DNA from: an uncultured Paracoccaceae bacterium
Lineage (GTDB): Bacteria; Pseudomonadota; Alphaproteobacteria; Rhodobacterales; Rhodobacteraceae
DNA length: 64,000 nt
Assembly (NCBI GenBank): GCA_947499715.1
Contig: CANMPL010000003.1
Span: 434,001 to 498,000, forward strand
Direction: 5' to 3'
Shown here: positions 1-8,363 of the stretch, one piece after another
Position numbering within the stretch: the stretch's first letter is position 1
How the letters are laid out: each line of letters opens with the position of its first letter
Program-made: the position numbers and the translations under genes
The notes under the pieces: model-generated
Told to the model about the DNA's origin: nothing
What the model saw: only the letters and a program-made list of their open reading frames with translations
The model's database searches: none

Positions 1-825
1 GCCAGCATGGGACGGGTGCGGAGTGTTTTGGCCGTTGAGCCCACGTTGACCTCGCCCGCGAGCCCCTTGCCAGCGCCATCACAAGCGCCCGACATCCGCT
101 TTGACGATGTGCATTTGACCTACGGCGAACTGCCGGTTCTGAACGGCACGACATTTACGGCGGCCGCAGGCAAGACCACCGCATTGGTCGGGGCCTCTGG
201 GGCTGGAAAATCAACCATCTTCAACGTGTTGACCCGGCTGGTTGATCCTGCGAAAGGCACGGTCCAGATTGCCGACACAAACGTCCGCGACATGGATCTG
301 GCGGGCCTGCGGGCGCTGTTCTCTGTCGTGGCCCAGGACGCGGCCTTGTTTGACGACAGTCTGCGCGACAACATCCTTTTGGGCCGCGACGACGTTCGCG
401 ATGACGCCTTACGCGATGTGCTGGACGCCGCCCATGTCAGCGACTTTCTGGGGCAGCTTGAGGCCGGACTGGACAGCCCCGCTGGCCCGCGTGGGTCCAA
501 CCTGTCGGGCGGGCAACGTCAGCGGGTGGCCATTGCACGCGCCTTGCTGCGCAACACGCCGATCCTGCTGCTGGATGAGGCGACAAGCGCCCTAGATACC
601 AAGTCAGAGGCCATCGTGCAGGCCGCACTTGAACGGCTCTCAGCGGGGCGGACAACGCTTGTCATTGCACATCGCCTGTCGACCGTGCGCAATGCCGACA
701 AGATCGTGGTGATGGACAAGGGCCGCGTTGTTGACGAAGGCACGCATGATACGCTGATTGCCCGCGAAGGGCTTTATGCTGACCTGCACCGGTTGCAATT
801 TTCTGAAAGGGCACAGGATGTCTGA
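1..825 (+). CDS. ABC exporter ATP-binding domain (5' partial)
   Basis: C-terminal nucleotide-binding part of an ABC transporter, probably an exporter half-transporter with a fused membrane domain. The reading frame is open to the left edge, so the membrane part lies outside the window. Counting from the first ATG at 7, Walker A (GASGAGKST) is at residues 62-70, the Q-loop Gln at 110, the signature LSGGQ at 166-170, Walker B ILLLDE at 186-191 and the switch His at 222. All catalytic elements are intact. The domain ends with the short tail usual for MsbA/LapB-like exporters. Its stop overlaps the start of ygfZ by 8 bases. The substrate cannot be told; lipid or drug export are the usual family roles. 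Confidence 0.9.
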   Translation, partial: ASMGRVRSVLAVEPTLTSPASPLPAPSQAPDIRFDDVHLTYGELPVLNGTTFTAAAGKTTALVGASGAGKSTIFNVLTRLVDPAKGTVQIADTNVRDMDLAGLRALFSVVAQDAALFDDSLRDNILLGRDDVRDDALRDVLDAAHVSDFLGQLEAGLDSPAGPRGSNLSGGQRQRVAIARALLRNTPILLLDEATSALDTKSEAIVQAALERLSAGRTTLVIAHRLSTVRNADKIVVMDKGRVVDEGTHDTLIAREGLYADLHRLQFSERAQDV

Positions 826-1552
826 CCGCATTGTTTTGGCGTTGACCGGGACCGACCGGGTCGCATTCTTGCAAGGGCTGATCACGAATGACGTCACCCG
901 CGCTGATGGCGGCATCGTCTATGCCGCACTGCTGACTCCACAGGGCAAATTCATCGCAGATTTCTTTGTTGTCGGACAGGATGATCGCCTTTTGATTGAC
1001 GTGGCAAGCTCTGCCGCCCCTGCCCTGTTTCAGCGCCTGAATATGTATCGCCTGCGTGCGGATGTGCAGATCGCAGAGACCGATATCATTGTGTCTCGCG
1101 GCACCAGCACTGCGCCGGACGGTGCGTTGCCTGATCCGCGGCACCCGGATTTGGGTTGGCGCAGCTACGGGCCGGTGGATCAAAGCGACGCGACCGATTG
1201 GTCGGCACTCCGGGTGGCATTAATGGTGCCGGAAACGGGCGTCGAACTCACGCCTGAAAGCTACATCCTTGAAATGGGGTTTGAGCGGTTGAACGGTGTC
1301 GACTTCCGCAAGGGCTGCTATGTCGGGCAAGAGATCGTGGCCCGCATGAAGCACAAGACGGAACTGCGCAAAGGCCTTGCCCGCGTCACGCTGGAAGGTC
1401 CCGCCATCGCCGGGGCAGAGATCACGGCAAGCGGCAAAGCAGCAGGCACATTGCACACTGTCGCGGGCGACACCGCGCTGGCCTATTTGCGGTTTGATCG
1501 CGCCAGTGGAGAGATGGATGCAGATGGCACGCCGCTGCGCCGTGCCGACTGA
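818..1552 (+). CDS. ygfZ: YgfZ/CAF17-type folate-binding Fe-S cluster protein
   Basis: GcvT-like folate-binding protein of 244 residues that, in characterised relatives, helps assemble or repair certain [4Fe-4S] enzymes such as MiaB using tetrahydrofolate. The signature K-G-C-Y-x-G-Q-E is present at residues 165-172, with the conserved cysteine at 167. The N-terminus (LTGTDRVAFLQGLITNDV) matches the family start, so the ATG at 818 is preferred over an in-frame ATG at 758 that would reach deep into the upstream gene. The 8-base overlap with the ABC gene suggests translational coupling. Function is by family; confidence in the family is high. Confidence 0.9.
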   Translation: MSDRIVLALTGTDRVAFLQGLITNDVTRADGGIVYAALLTPQGKFIADFFVVGQDDRLLIDVASSAAPALFQRLNMYRLRADVQIAETDIIVSRGTSTAPDGALPDPRHPDLGWRSYGPVDQSDATDWSALRVALMVPETGVELTPESYILEMGFERLNGVDFRKGCYVGQEIVARMKHKTELRKGLARVTLEGPAIAGAEITASGKAAGTLHTVAGDTALAYLRFDRASGEMDADGTPLRRAD

Positions 1553-1573
1553 AACCCGCAAACGGGCCGTTTA

Positions 1574-1589
1574 GTTACCATTTGTTAAC
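1574..1589 (+). promoter_or_regulatory. Weak CtrA-like box in a convergent gap
   Basis: GTTACCATTTGTTAAC resembles the alphaproteobacterial CtrA site TTAA-N7-TTAA: the right half is perfect, the left half is GTTA instead of TTAA, and the spacing is right. It is also a GTTA/TAAC dyad. It lies between convergent ygfZ and efp, where no recognised gene starts. It may be a chance match or may serve an unannotated transcript. Confidence 0.25.
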
Positions 1590-1700
1590 GCTTTGGGCGC
1601 AATGATGGCGACGTGCACGCTGATCCAGACACTTAGGACAGCCGCGCGACATCGCACGCAGACGGACGACCCCCTATGCAGACCACTCGCGACACCCCAG

Positions 1701-1730
1701 AGGATCCAAGCAGCACACGGCTTGGGTCCT
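1701..1730. terminator. Hairpin between convergent ygfZ and efp
   Basis: AGGATCCAAG and CTTGGGTCCT form a 10-bp stem (one G-U type pair) around a 10-base loop. It sits in the convergent gap and could end transcription from either side, but neither strand shows a T-tract, so an intrinsic terminator is only a possibility. Confidence 0.35.
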
Positions 1731-1750
1731 CACTCCATTGTTTGTCTGAA

Positions 1751-2314
1751 TTAGGCGCGTTCGACGTATTCAAACAGCTCGGTCGAAACGACGATATCTT
1801 CGTCCGTCCCCACGAATGGCGGGATCATGACGCGGACGCCGTTATCAAGGATCGCAGGTTTGAAACTGTTGGCCGCGGTCTGACCCTTCACAACCGGCTC
1901 CGTCTCGATGACTTTGCAGGTCACGCGCGCTGGCAGCGTCACGTTTAGCGCTTCTTCGCCGTAGTATTCGATATGAACGATCATTCCATCCTGCAGAAAT
2001 GGCCGCCGATCCCCAAGGATATCCGCAGGCAATGCAATTTGGTCAAAGGTCACACTGTCCATAAAGGTCAGCATGTCATCCGCCTCAAACAAGAACTGCT
2101 GGTCCTTTTGGTCAAGGCGCACACGCTCGACCTTGTCGGCAGAGCGAAAGCGTTCGTTCAGCTTGCGGCCGTCGCGCAGGTTTTTCAGTTCAACCTGTGC
2201 AAAAGCGCCGCCTTTGCCGGGCTTGACGTGGTCCACTTTGACTGCGGCCCAAAGGCCACCATCATGTTCCAGCACGTTACCGGGGCGAATCTCATTTCCG
2301 TTGATTTTTGGCAT
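1751..2314 (-). CDS. efp: Elongation factor P
   Basis: Translation factor of 187 residues that binds between the P and E sites of the ribosome and relieves stalling at polyproline stretches. The N-terminal KOW-like domain carries the loop [10 protein letters not shown] with the lysine at position 34, the residue that is beta-lysylated by EpmA in bacteria of the K34 class. The central and C-terminal OB domains follow ([26 protein letters not shown] near the end). Length is normal. No epmA/epmB genes are visible here, so modification cannot be judged from context. It is convergent with ygfZ. Confidence 0.96.
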   Translation of the reverse strand: MPKINGNEIRPGNVLEHDGGLWAAVKVDHVKPGKGGAFAQVELKNLRDGRKLNERFRSADKVERVRLDQKDQQFLFEADDMLTFMDSVTFDQIALPADILGDRRPFLQDGMIVHIEYYGEEALNVTLPARVTCKVIETEPVVKGQTAANSFKPAILDNGVRVMIPPFVGTDEDIVVSTELFEYVERA

Positions 2315-2426
2315 GTGTCACTTCGTGGCAGAATTATGGCGAAAGGTTGATCGAATGGTGTCGCAGCCTATATCTGGCGGGGAGGAACCTGGCAAGACGA
2401 CTAAATAGGCGATGGGTTGCCGATGA

Positions 2427-2447
2427 GCTATGCACCTGACGCATAGC
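2427..2447. repeat. Perfect inverted repeat in divergent promoter region
   Basis: GCTATGC-N7-GCATAGC, two perfect 7-bp arms in the 224-base gap between the divergent efp and the small gene at 2539. The arrangement fits a regulator operator better than a terminator because no T-tract follows on either strand. The binding protein is unknown. Confidence 0.35.
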
Positions 2448-2538
2448 AGGCATTCCAAAACTATCCCCCCGAATCGATCCGATTAGGGCATATTGGCCAT
2501 CACGCCGGGACTACAAGGGCAAAAGCAAAGGAATACTG

Positions 2539-2862
2539 ATGAAAGATTTCGTCGACGGCACAGCGTTCAATAACGAACAAGGCAACCGCGCCCGCAAACT
2601 TTTTGCAGCAGTGGTTCTTGCAGCCTTGGACGACGCGATTGCTGATGACAAGAAGTACGGCAACGGCCCCGAACAGATTGCCCGCTGGGCACGTTCGCGC
2701 GACGGCCGTGAAGTTTTGTCTTGCGCAGGTATCGACCCAAACGAACGTGTGGTCTCTGGCCTGATGGAATTTGTTGGCAAGGGCGTGCGGACATCCGTGG
2801 CCCTGTCACGCGAAGAAAGCGAACGCCGCAACGCGGCAGAGCAAGAAGCGCGCGCTGCATAG
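2539..2862 (+). CDS. Small conserved hypothetical protein (DUF6280-like)
   Basis: Soluble protein of 107 residues with no signal peptide or membrane segment. It is mostly helical by composition, with an alanine-rich middle (KLFAAVVLAALDDAIADDKKYG), an R-W-A-R-S-R-D-G-R segment, a single cysteine and a charged C-terminal tail. I believe it belongs to the DUF6280 family, widespread in Rhodobacterales, but this is from memory and the function is unknown. A good Shine-Dalgarno (AAGGA, 6 bases before the ATG at 2539) fixes the start. It is followed at once by a strong terminator, so it is a single-gene transcript. Confidence 0.8.
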   Translation: MKDFVDGTAFNNEQGNRARKLFAAVVLAALDDAIADDKKYGNGPEQIARWARSRDGREVLSCAGIDPNERVVSGLMEFVGKGVRTSVALSREESERRNAAEQEARAA

Positions 2863-2890
2863 ACACCGTCTGGTCTGCGGACCGACATTC

Positions 2891-2926
2891 AAAAAACGCG
2901 GTCCTCTGCTCGGGCCGCGTTTTTTT
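2891..2926 (+). terminator. Rho-independent terminator
   Basis: AAAAAACGCGGTCC / GGGCCGCGTTTTTT form a long stem with a 6-7 base loop, ending in a seven-T run. The A-run on the 5' side gives a T-run on the other strand too, so it can also end the minus-strand gene whose stop is at 2933. Confidence 0.85.
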
Positions 2927-2932
2927 ATGCGC

Positions 2933-3508
2933 CTAGCTGATGAAGCGAACGACGGTTGCGATTGCTGCCGCCGTTTGCAGCGCCAGAAGCAGACCGATTA
3001 AACCCCGCATCCATCTGCCGGTAAATCGGATCATCAACCAGACGCACACCGCGATGGCGGTCGCGATTTCAATCGGGCTGACGATATGGCCAAAATACTG
3101 ATCATCCCAATAGCTGACGGGGCTTAAGAACTTCCAATCAGTAATTGGCCAGAAATGCGCGCGGGCATCATCGTTGTGCAGCGGAAAATCAAGCAGCAGA
3201 TGTAGCATCGCCGCACCGCAGAGGGCAAAGGCGACCTTTGATTTCAGCATGATCGCAACAATCAGCGCGATCCCCCAAAGAACGATCGAATTGTCGATCC
3301 GGAAAATCGCTTGCCAGCTATCGGAGTAATACAACTCCCCAAAAACGATCTGCGGCGGCGTGTCCAAGATGAACAAATGCGTCCCAGCCATTGCATAAAG
3401 CGATGCGTCGGGAATGAATGATCCAAGCAAAGCGGCAGCTGTGATCCGTGCGTTACCGGGCTTGCCAAAAGCCGCAATGCCAAAAATCAGATGGGTTTGT
3501 GACATCAT
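2933..3508 (-). CDS. Membrane protein, YdjM-like putative hydrolase family
   Basis: Integral membrane protein of 191 residues with about four to five hydrophobic segments. The conserved polar residues fit the YdjM/LexA-binding membrane-associated hydrolase family (PF04307): an early His in [18 protein letters not shown], and [18 protein letters not shown] in the middle. These His/Asp residues could bind a metal. In Rhodobacterales databases such proteins often carry a 'cobalamin biosynthesis CobQ' name, probably only because they sit beside cobQ as here; nothing in the sequence supports a cobalamin role. It is divergent from cobQ across 51 bases. The start could be either of two adjacent ATGs at 3508 and 3505. 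Confidence 0.75.
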   Translation of the reverse strand: MMSQTHLIFGIAAFGKPGNARITAAALLGSFIPDASLYAMAGTHLFILDTPPQIVFGELYYSDSWQAIFRIDNSIVLWGIALIVAIMLKSKVAFALCGAAMLHLLLDFPLHNDDARAHFWPITDWKFLSPVSYWDDQYFGHIVSPIEIATAIAVCVWLMIRFTGRWMRGLIGLLLALQTAAAIATVVRFIS

Positions 3509-3559
3509 TGGCTTTTCCCCGCGTCCGCCTGCCCGTATGACCTAGCGCAGGGGGGCGCG

Positions 3560-5014
3560 ATGACCAAGGCGATCATGATCCAAGGGGCCGGATCCAACGT
3601 CGGAAAATCGATGTTGGTTGCAGGTTTGGCACGCGCCGCTGTGCAGCGCGGGTTGCGCGTCGCGCCGTTCAAGCCGCAGAACATGTCAAACAACGCAGCC
3701 GTCACCGTCGACGGTGGCGAGATTGGGCGCGCGCAGGCCCTACAGGCCCTCGCTTGTGGGCGCGACGCCGTTGTCGACATGAACCCGGTGCTGCTGAAGC
3801 CCGAAAGCGAAATTGGCGCGCAGGTGATCGTGCAGGGGCAACGTCTGACCACCGTGAAGGCGCGGGACTACAGCGCGTTGAAACCGACATTGCTCCCCCG
3901 TGTTTTGGAAAGCTTTCATCGGCTATGCGCCGATGTTGATCTGGTCATCATCGAAGGCGCTGGCAGCCCGGCAGAGGTCAACCTGCGCGCGGGCGACATT
4001 GCTAACATGGGTTTTGCGGCGGCCGCTGGTGTGCCCGTTGTCTTGGTGGGGGATATTGATCGCGGTGGCGTGATCGCCCAGTTGGTCGGCACCCATACCG
4101 TTTTACCCGCCGACGACAATGCGTTGATCAAAGCCTTTGCGATCAACAAGTTCCGTGGTGATCCCAGCTTGTTCTCCGACGGCATGGACGTGATTGCGGA
4201 CAGCACGGGCTGGCAGGCATTGGGCATTGTGCCATGGTTTGCAGATGCCTGGAAACTGCCCGCAGAGGATGTTATGGACATCGCCAGCAGCAAGGGCGGG
4301 CCGATCAAGGTGGCCGTGCCGCATTTGAACCGGATTGCAAATTTTGATGATCTGGATCCCTTGTCGGCCACACCCGAAGTCAGCGTGGAAATGGTCCGCG
4401 CAGGCCAACCCCTGCCCGGCAATGCGGATCTGGTGCTTATCCCCGGATCAAAGTCGACCATCGCGGATCTGGCGCATTTTCGCGCGCAGGGCTGGGACAT
4501 TGATCTGGCCGCACATATACGACGCGGCGGGCATGTGCTGGGGGTTTGCGGCGGCTATCAGATGCTGGGACAAAAGATTATTGACGCGGACGGGATCGAA
4601 GGGCCGCCGGGCGAGGTGGATGGCTTGGGTCATCTCAACGTCACGACTGTGATGAAGCCGCAAAAACGACTGGCGCTGTCAACGGCCACATTTGTTGAAA
4701 CGGGCGATGCCGTAACCGGTTACGAGATCCACATCGGCGAGACGTCAGGCCCCGATACAGCGCGCGCGTGGCTCGACCTTGATGGCCGTCCTGCTGGGGC
4801 TGCGACACCGGATGGCCGTGTTCTTGGCTGCTACCTGCACGGGCTATTCGCCGCAGATGCGTTTCGTGCGGCCTATCTGGCGCGCTTTGGCGCTGTAACG
4901 GACATGACCTACAGCGCGAATGTCGACGCCACGCTTGACGCATTGGCCCAGCACCTCGAAACGCATCTGGATGTCACAAAACTGCTGTCACTGGCAGAGG
5001 ACGTGCGCCCCTAG
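3560..5014 (+). CDS. cobQ: Cobyric acid synthase
   Basis: Amidates side chains b, d, e and g of adenosyl-cobyrinic acid a,c-diamide to make adenosylcobyric acid, using ATP and glutamine. The 484 residues match the family length. The N-terminal ATP-binding domain begins [18 protein letters not shown] and includes FKPQNMSNN and [12 protein letters not shown]. The C-terminal class I glutamine amidotransferase domain has the triad Cys at 330 ([10 protein letters not shown]) and His at 427 (GCYLHGLF). No cobalamin riboswitch is apparent in the short upstream gap. Its stop codon and that of the convergent PopZ-like gene share the tetramer CTAG at 5011-5014. Confidence 0.96.
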   Translation: MTKAIMIQGAGSNVGKSMLVAGLARAAVQRGLRVAPFKPQNMSNNAAVTVDGGEIGRAQALQALACGRDAVVDMNPVLLKPESEIGAQVIVQGQRLTTVKARDYSALKPTLLPRVLESFHRLCADVDLVIIEGAGSPAEVNLRAGDIANMGFAAAAGVPVVLVGDIDRGGVIAQLVGTHTVLPADDNALIKAFAINKFRGDPSLFSDGMDVIADSTGWQALGIVPWFADAWKLPAEDVMDIASSKGGPIKVAVPHLNRIANFDDLDPLSATPEVSVEMVRAGQPLPGNADLVLIPGSKSTIADLAHFRAQGWDIDLAAHIRRGGHVLGVCGGYQMLGQKIIDADGIEGPPGEVDGLGHLNVTTVMKPQKRLALSTATFVETGDAVTGYEIHIGETSGPDTARAWLDLDGRPAGAATPDGRVLGCYLHGLFAADAFRAAYLARFGAVTDMTYSANVDATLDALAQHLETHLDVTKLLSLAEDVRP

Positions 5015-5916
5015 TCGAGGTCTTGCGCGTTTAAGACGCGCATGATCTCGCGGCGCACAAGCTTGCGCACGTTGCGGGTAATCCGCTCGCCCAGCTTGCC
5101 GTTCAGCTCTTGCCGGACGATATCCAGCACCATTTGCCGCAGCGCATCGTCTTCGATGGTAACCGTCTGTTCATTATCAGATGGGGCAGCGCCGCCCACC
5201 AGATCGTTGTGCGGATCGACAACTTCACGGTTCAGGTGGCGGAACGCCACGCTGGCATCATCTGCCGATGTCGGCGTTGCGACCTCTGACGCCTCTTGAG
5301 GCATCGGCTGTTCGGCCAGGTCTTGAACGACCTCAGCCTCGGCCTGTTCAACATCTGGCTTCGGTTCCTTGACGCGCTTTGACGCCCAAGCATCACGATC
5401 GGGATCGTGGCTCGGGCGGCCCATTGCGGCGGACAATGTTGTGCCCACTTCTTGGGTTGTCGCATCCGCTACGGCCTCTTCAACCGCCTGAAACAACGTG
5501 CGGTCCCAGTTTGGCTTATATTCAACTTCGCTGCCGTCAGGCTCCCACTCGTCCGGCTGGGCCGTCACTGCGGCCTCAAGCTCTGCGATGGTGGCTTCCA
5601 GATCGGCACGATCCGAGGGTGAGGGTTCAACCTCTTCCGCTTCGGCATCGGCTTCGACCTCGGCAACAGGCGATTCGGACAAGACAAGAAAATCGTCCTG
5701 CGCGATGTCTTCACCCGCGCCTTGGGTCCCGTCGACCTCATCCATGGTCGGTTCATCAACGCGCAAAGCTGGCGTCAGCACCAGTTTTTCAGGCGTTGGC
5801 GCAGGTGTTTGCGCCCGTGCAGGTGCCGCCGCACGCGGTTTATCCCCCTCGGACACAAGCCGCCTGATGGATGACAACACATCCTCGATCTCTACATTCG
5901 TTACCGGGTCGGACAT
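5011..5916 (-). CDS. PopZ-like acidic polar-organising protein (DUF2497-type architecture)
   Basis: Protein of 301 residues with a short conserved N-terminal helix ([19 protein letters not shown]), a long acidic, proline/alanine-rich and probably disordered middle (about 35-230), and a conserved helical C-terminus ([36 protein letters not shown] in pieces). This three-part layout is that of PopZ, which self-assembles at cell poles and tethers the chromosome partition complex in alphaproteobacteria. Sequence identity to Caulobacter PopZ is evidently low, so orthology is inferred from layout and the I-x-x-S-I-R-R motif. It lies downstream of the tolC-like gene on the same strand with a 92-base gap. 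Alternative: an unrelated Rhodobacterales-specific acidic protein. Confidence 0.65.
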   Translation of the reverse strand: MSDPVTNVEIEDVLSSIRRLVSEGDKPRAAAPARAQTPAPTPEKLVLTPALRVDEPTMDEVDGTQGAGEDIAQDDFLVLSESPVAEVEADAEAEEVEPSPSDRADLEATIAELEAAVTAQPDEWEPDGSEVEYKPNWDRTLFQAVEEAVADATTQEVGTTLSAAMGRPSHDPDRDAWASKRVKEPKPDVEQAEAEVVQDLAEQPMPQEASEVATPTSADDASVAFRHLNREVVDPHNDLVGGAAPSDNEQTVTIEDDALRQMVLDIVRQELNGKLGERITRNVRKLVRREIMRVLNAQDLD

Positions 5917-6008
5917 TCTGGGTTCCTGCTTTGGCCTCGGGCAGAACTTAACCCGAGATCACAATCCAAACAACAGATGCGACCGCATTTGAAATGATTG
6001 AATTTGAC

Positions 6009-7367
6009 CTACTTGCCCAAGGCCCGCAACACACGGTCCAGCGCCTGCCCTTGTTCGGACGTCACAGTGGGCGCGTCTTTGACAAGGTTGTAGTAGGCGG
6101 CGGGGTCATATTGTTGCACCGGCAGCCGCAGATGCTCTGCCGTCAAAAGGCCCATGGCAGACAAGACGGCATAGGATGCCACGACTTCATCGGCTTGGGC
6201 CGAAATGGTATTGGCCCGCGCGTCCAGCAGTTCTTGTTCGGCATTCAACACATCGAGCGTCGTGCGTGCACCCAAAGTCGCCTCTTCGCGCACACCGCGA
6301 AACGCCTCAGACGACGCGCGGGATTGTTCATCCGACGCCTGACGCGAAGCCCGTGCCACCTGAAGCGACGCAAAGGCATTGCCAACGCCTTGCTGAATGT
6401 TGTGGTTGGTGATGTGCAGGCTGGCCCGTGCTGCATCGCGACGTGCCATGAACTGCCGCACCTGCGCCGACAACCGCCCGCCCTGATAAATCGGTCCAGA
6501 GAATGTCAGCCCCAATTGGCGTCCCGCATCCAGATCCTGATTAACGCCAATTTGCGCGTTCGCAGACAAGCTGGGACCGAAAGCAGTTTCAGCACGCCGA
6601 ATGTTCAATTCTGCGGCTGTCACACTATGGCGCGCTTCAAGCACGTTGGGGTGATTACGGATGGCAAAGGCCTTGGCATCTGCAATCGTCCGCGACACCG
6701 GGGCCGGGCTGACCGGGCGCAACGCACCGGGTGCGCGGCCGACCGCGACGCGAAATTCTTCATTAGACCGCGCAAGGTTTCCTTCTGATGACGCCAAAAG
6801 GCTGCGCGCGGAGGCAAGCCGGGCCTCGGCCAGGGAAACATCGGTGCGGGTCACTTCACCCACTTCAAACCGGTCTTCAGCTGCGCGCAATTCCTGCGTG
6901 ATCAAGCGCACATTGTTTTGTCGCAGGGCCACAAACTCTGAATCGCGCCGCACATCCATATAGGCCTGAATGGCCCGCAACAGCACTTGCTGTTCGACAT
7001 TACGAAGCGACTGGCGCGTGCCCAGCACCAATTCCTTTTGCGCCTCGATCGCGAGCTGGTTGGCTCCGCCATCATAAAGCGTCAGAGACCCCGAAATAGA
7101 CGCATTCATTGCAATCAAATCGGCACCGGGCGAACGCGGGGCTTGGCTGGTCGCAGTCACCGTCCAATTGATCACCGGCATCGTGGCCGCAACAGAAATT
7201 GCCACATCTTCGTCAGCGGCCCGCAAAAGCGCGCGGTTCTGCTGCAACAAACCTGAATGCTCATAGGCATGCACCAGCGCATCGTTCAACGTCTCGGCGC
7301 TTGCAGGGGCGGCAAAGGCGAGGCTGAGCATCGTGGCCAGCGAAGTCATCGTTTTGCGCAAAGTCAT
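6009..7367 (-). CDS. TolC-family outer-membrane efflux protein
   Basis: Trimeric outer-membrane channel protein of 452 residues, used by type I secretion or RND/ABC efflux systems. The start at 7367 gives a clean signal peptide (MTLRKTMTSLATMLSLAFAAPASA, cleaved after ASA); an upstream in-frame ATG at 7379 adds only four residues. Two homologous repeats of long coiled-coil helices are visible (LNDALVHAYEHSGLLQQNRALL...; later FAIRNHPNVLEARHSVTAAELNIRRAE), with the YQGGRLSAQV beta segment typical of the second repeat. It follows pcm by 54 bases on the same strand, a conserved alphaproteobacterial pairing. No inner-membrane partner is adjacent. Confidence 0.93.
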   Translation of the reverse strand: MTLRKTMTSLATMLSLAFAAPASAETLNDALVHAYEHSGLLQQNRALLRAADEDVAISVAATMPVINWTVTATSQAPRSPGADLIAMNASISGSLTLYDGGANQLAIEAQKELVLGTRQSLRNVEQQVLLRAIQAYMDVRRDSEFVALRQNNVRLITQELRAAEDRFEVGEVTRTDVSLAEARLASARSLLASSEGNLARSNEEFRVAVGRAPGALRPVSPAPVSRTIADAKAFAIRNHPNVLEARHSVTAAELNIRRAETAFGPSLSANAQIGVNQDLDAGRQLGLTFSGPIYQGGRLSAQVRQFMARRDAARASLHITNHNIQQGVGNAFASLQVARASRQASDEQSRASSEAFRGVREEATLGARTTLDVLNAEQELLDARANTISAQADEVVASYAVLSAMGLLTAEHLRLPVQQYDPAAYYNLVKDAPTVTSEQGQALDRVLRALGK

Positions 7368-7421
7368 ATCCGTCCCCAAAATCCTGCCGTGTCGTCTATA
7401 AGTGGTGCGTTTACATTAAAA

Positions 7422-8075
7422 TCAAAGTGCAAATGCCCGTGTTGCCTTGAAATCTTCCAAGATTGGCGCACCCGCGTTGAAGCAAAAGCGCCAATTGATC
7501 TGGCCCTCGACCCTATGACCGATCCGCACAACACCCAAAGCGCCTTCAGCAAAGATCGCGCCAATATGGCCGCCCTCGCGCAGTTGATCCGTGATCGCCG
7601 CGGGCACTTGTTCGACCGCACCCTGGATCATAATCGTGTCATAAGGCCCTGATTTTGCGGCACCTTCAGCAAGCGGGCCAGACATCACTGCGGCATTGTC
7701 AACGTCGTGCGCCGATAGGATCGCCTGCGCTTCATCTGCGGTGGCTTCGTCATCTTCGACGCCCACGACAAATTCCGCCAAACGTGCAGCCAAAGCGGTC
7801 GAATAGCCAAGCCCACACCCAAGATCGAGCACGACATGATCCGGCTGAATATTCAGTGCATCCAAAAGCTTTGCCAGCGTGCGTGGATCAAGCATAGTGC
7901 GACCACCCGGCAACGTCAGGTTTTCACCCACATATGCCGCTTCGCGCAGCGCGTCGGGCACATAGGCCTCGCGCGGGATTTCGAGCATCGCATCGATGAT
8001 CGGGAATTTGGTCACATCTGACGGGCGCACCTGTGTGTCGACCATCATTGTCCGGCGGGTTGTGTAGTCTGCCAC
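7422..8075 (-). CDS. pcm: Protein-L-isoaspartate O-methyltransferase
   Basis: SAM-dependent methyltransferase of 217 residues that starts repair of isoaspartyl residues in aged proteins. The SAM motif I, VLDLGCGLGYST, lies at residues 83-93. The family-typical N-terminus (MMVDTQVRPSDVTKFPIIDAMLEIPREAYVP) and the active-site region PGGRTMLDPRTLAKLLD are present. Alphaproteobacterial members of this branch often stand upstream of a TolC gene and some may have drifted in substrate; repair activity is therefore assumed from family only. Same strand and close spacing suggest co-transcription with the tolC-like gene. Confidence 0.88.
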   Translation of the reverse strand: MADYTTRRTMMVDTQVRPSDVTKFPIIDAMLEIPREAYVPDALREAAYVGENLTLPGGRTMLDPRTLAKLLDALNIQPDHVVLDLGCGLGYSTALAARLAEFVVGVEDDEATADEAQAILSAHDVDNAAVMSGPLAEGAAKSGPYDTIMIQGAVEQVPAAITDQLREGGHIGAIFAEGALGVVRIGHRVEGQINWRFCFNAGAPILEDFKATRAFAL

Positions 8076-8182
8076 GATCTAAACTCTTTCGTTCACATCC
8101 GATGAAAGTGTGATGCCACAAAGCGCTAGGGGCGGCAACGCTGGAATCAGGTCGCAAGGTGAAATGGGCGCCTATGTCATGC

Positions 8183-8209
8183 TTGCGCGTCCCAATGGCT
8201 TGGTATATC
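8183..8209 (+). promoter_or_regulatory. Possible tRNA promoter
   Basis: TTGCGC (8183-8188) and TATATC (8204-8209) resemble -35 and -10 boxes just upstream of tRNA-Cys. The spacer is short (15 bases), so the call is tentative; the -10 lies 11 bases before the mature tRNA end. Confidence 0.3.
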
Positions 8210-8220
8210 CGGTGCGTCGC

Positions 8221-8294
8221 GGCGAGTGGGCAGGTAGGTTATGCAGCGGATTGCAAATCCGTCTAGACCGGTTCGATTCCGGTACTCGCCTCCA
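8221..8294 (+). tRNA. tRNA-Cys (GCA)
   Basis: A full cloverleaf is visible. The acceptor GGCGAGT (8221-8227) pairs perfectly with ACTCGCC (8284-8290). The anticodon stem GCGGA/TCCGT flanks the loop TTGCAAA with anticodon GCA at 8253-8255. The T arm ACCGG-TTCGATT-CCGGT is perfect. The discriminator is T and CCA is encoded (8292-8294). It lies between pcm and the sugar cassette; no integrase or attachment repeat is seen near its 3' end. Confidence 0.97.
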
Positions 8295-8333
8295 TCGACC
8301 TTCTGACAATGCATGTAGCACAGCCGGGCTAGG

Positions 8334-8356
8334 GCAGGACGATAGTTCCGTCCTGC
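8334..8356. terminator. Hairpin after tRNA-Cys
   Basis: GCAGGACG / CGTCCTGC, a perfect 8-bp stem with a 7-base loop, between tRNA-Cys and the convergent dehydrogenase gene. Only a weak T-rich tail (TACCTGTTT) follows on the plus strand. It probably separates the two converging transcripts. Confidence 0.45.
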
Positions 8357-8363
8357 TACCTGT

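Noticed and set aside
1676-1948. Plus-strand frame overlapping the end of efp
   Set aside because: Mostly antisense to efp and without a ribosome site or family similarity.
3509-3559. Cobalamin riboswitch before cobQ
   Set aside because: Only 51 bases separate the divergent genes and no B12-box-like sequence is visible.
8221-8294. tRNA-Cys as an integration site for a genomic island
   Set aside because: No integrase gene and no direct repeat of the tRNA 3' end nearby; the flanking genes have ordinary composition.
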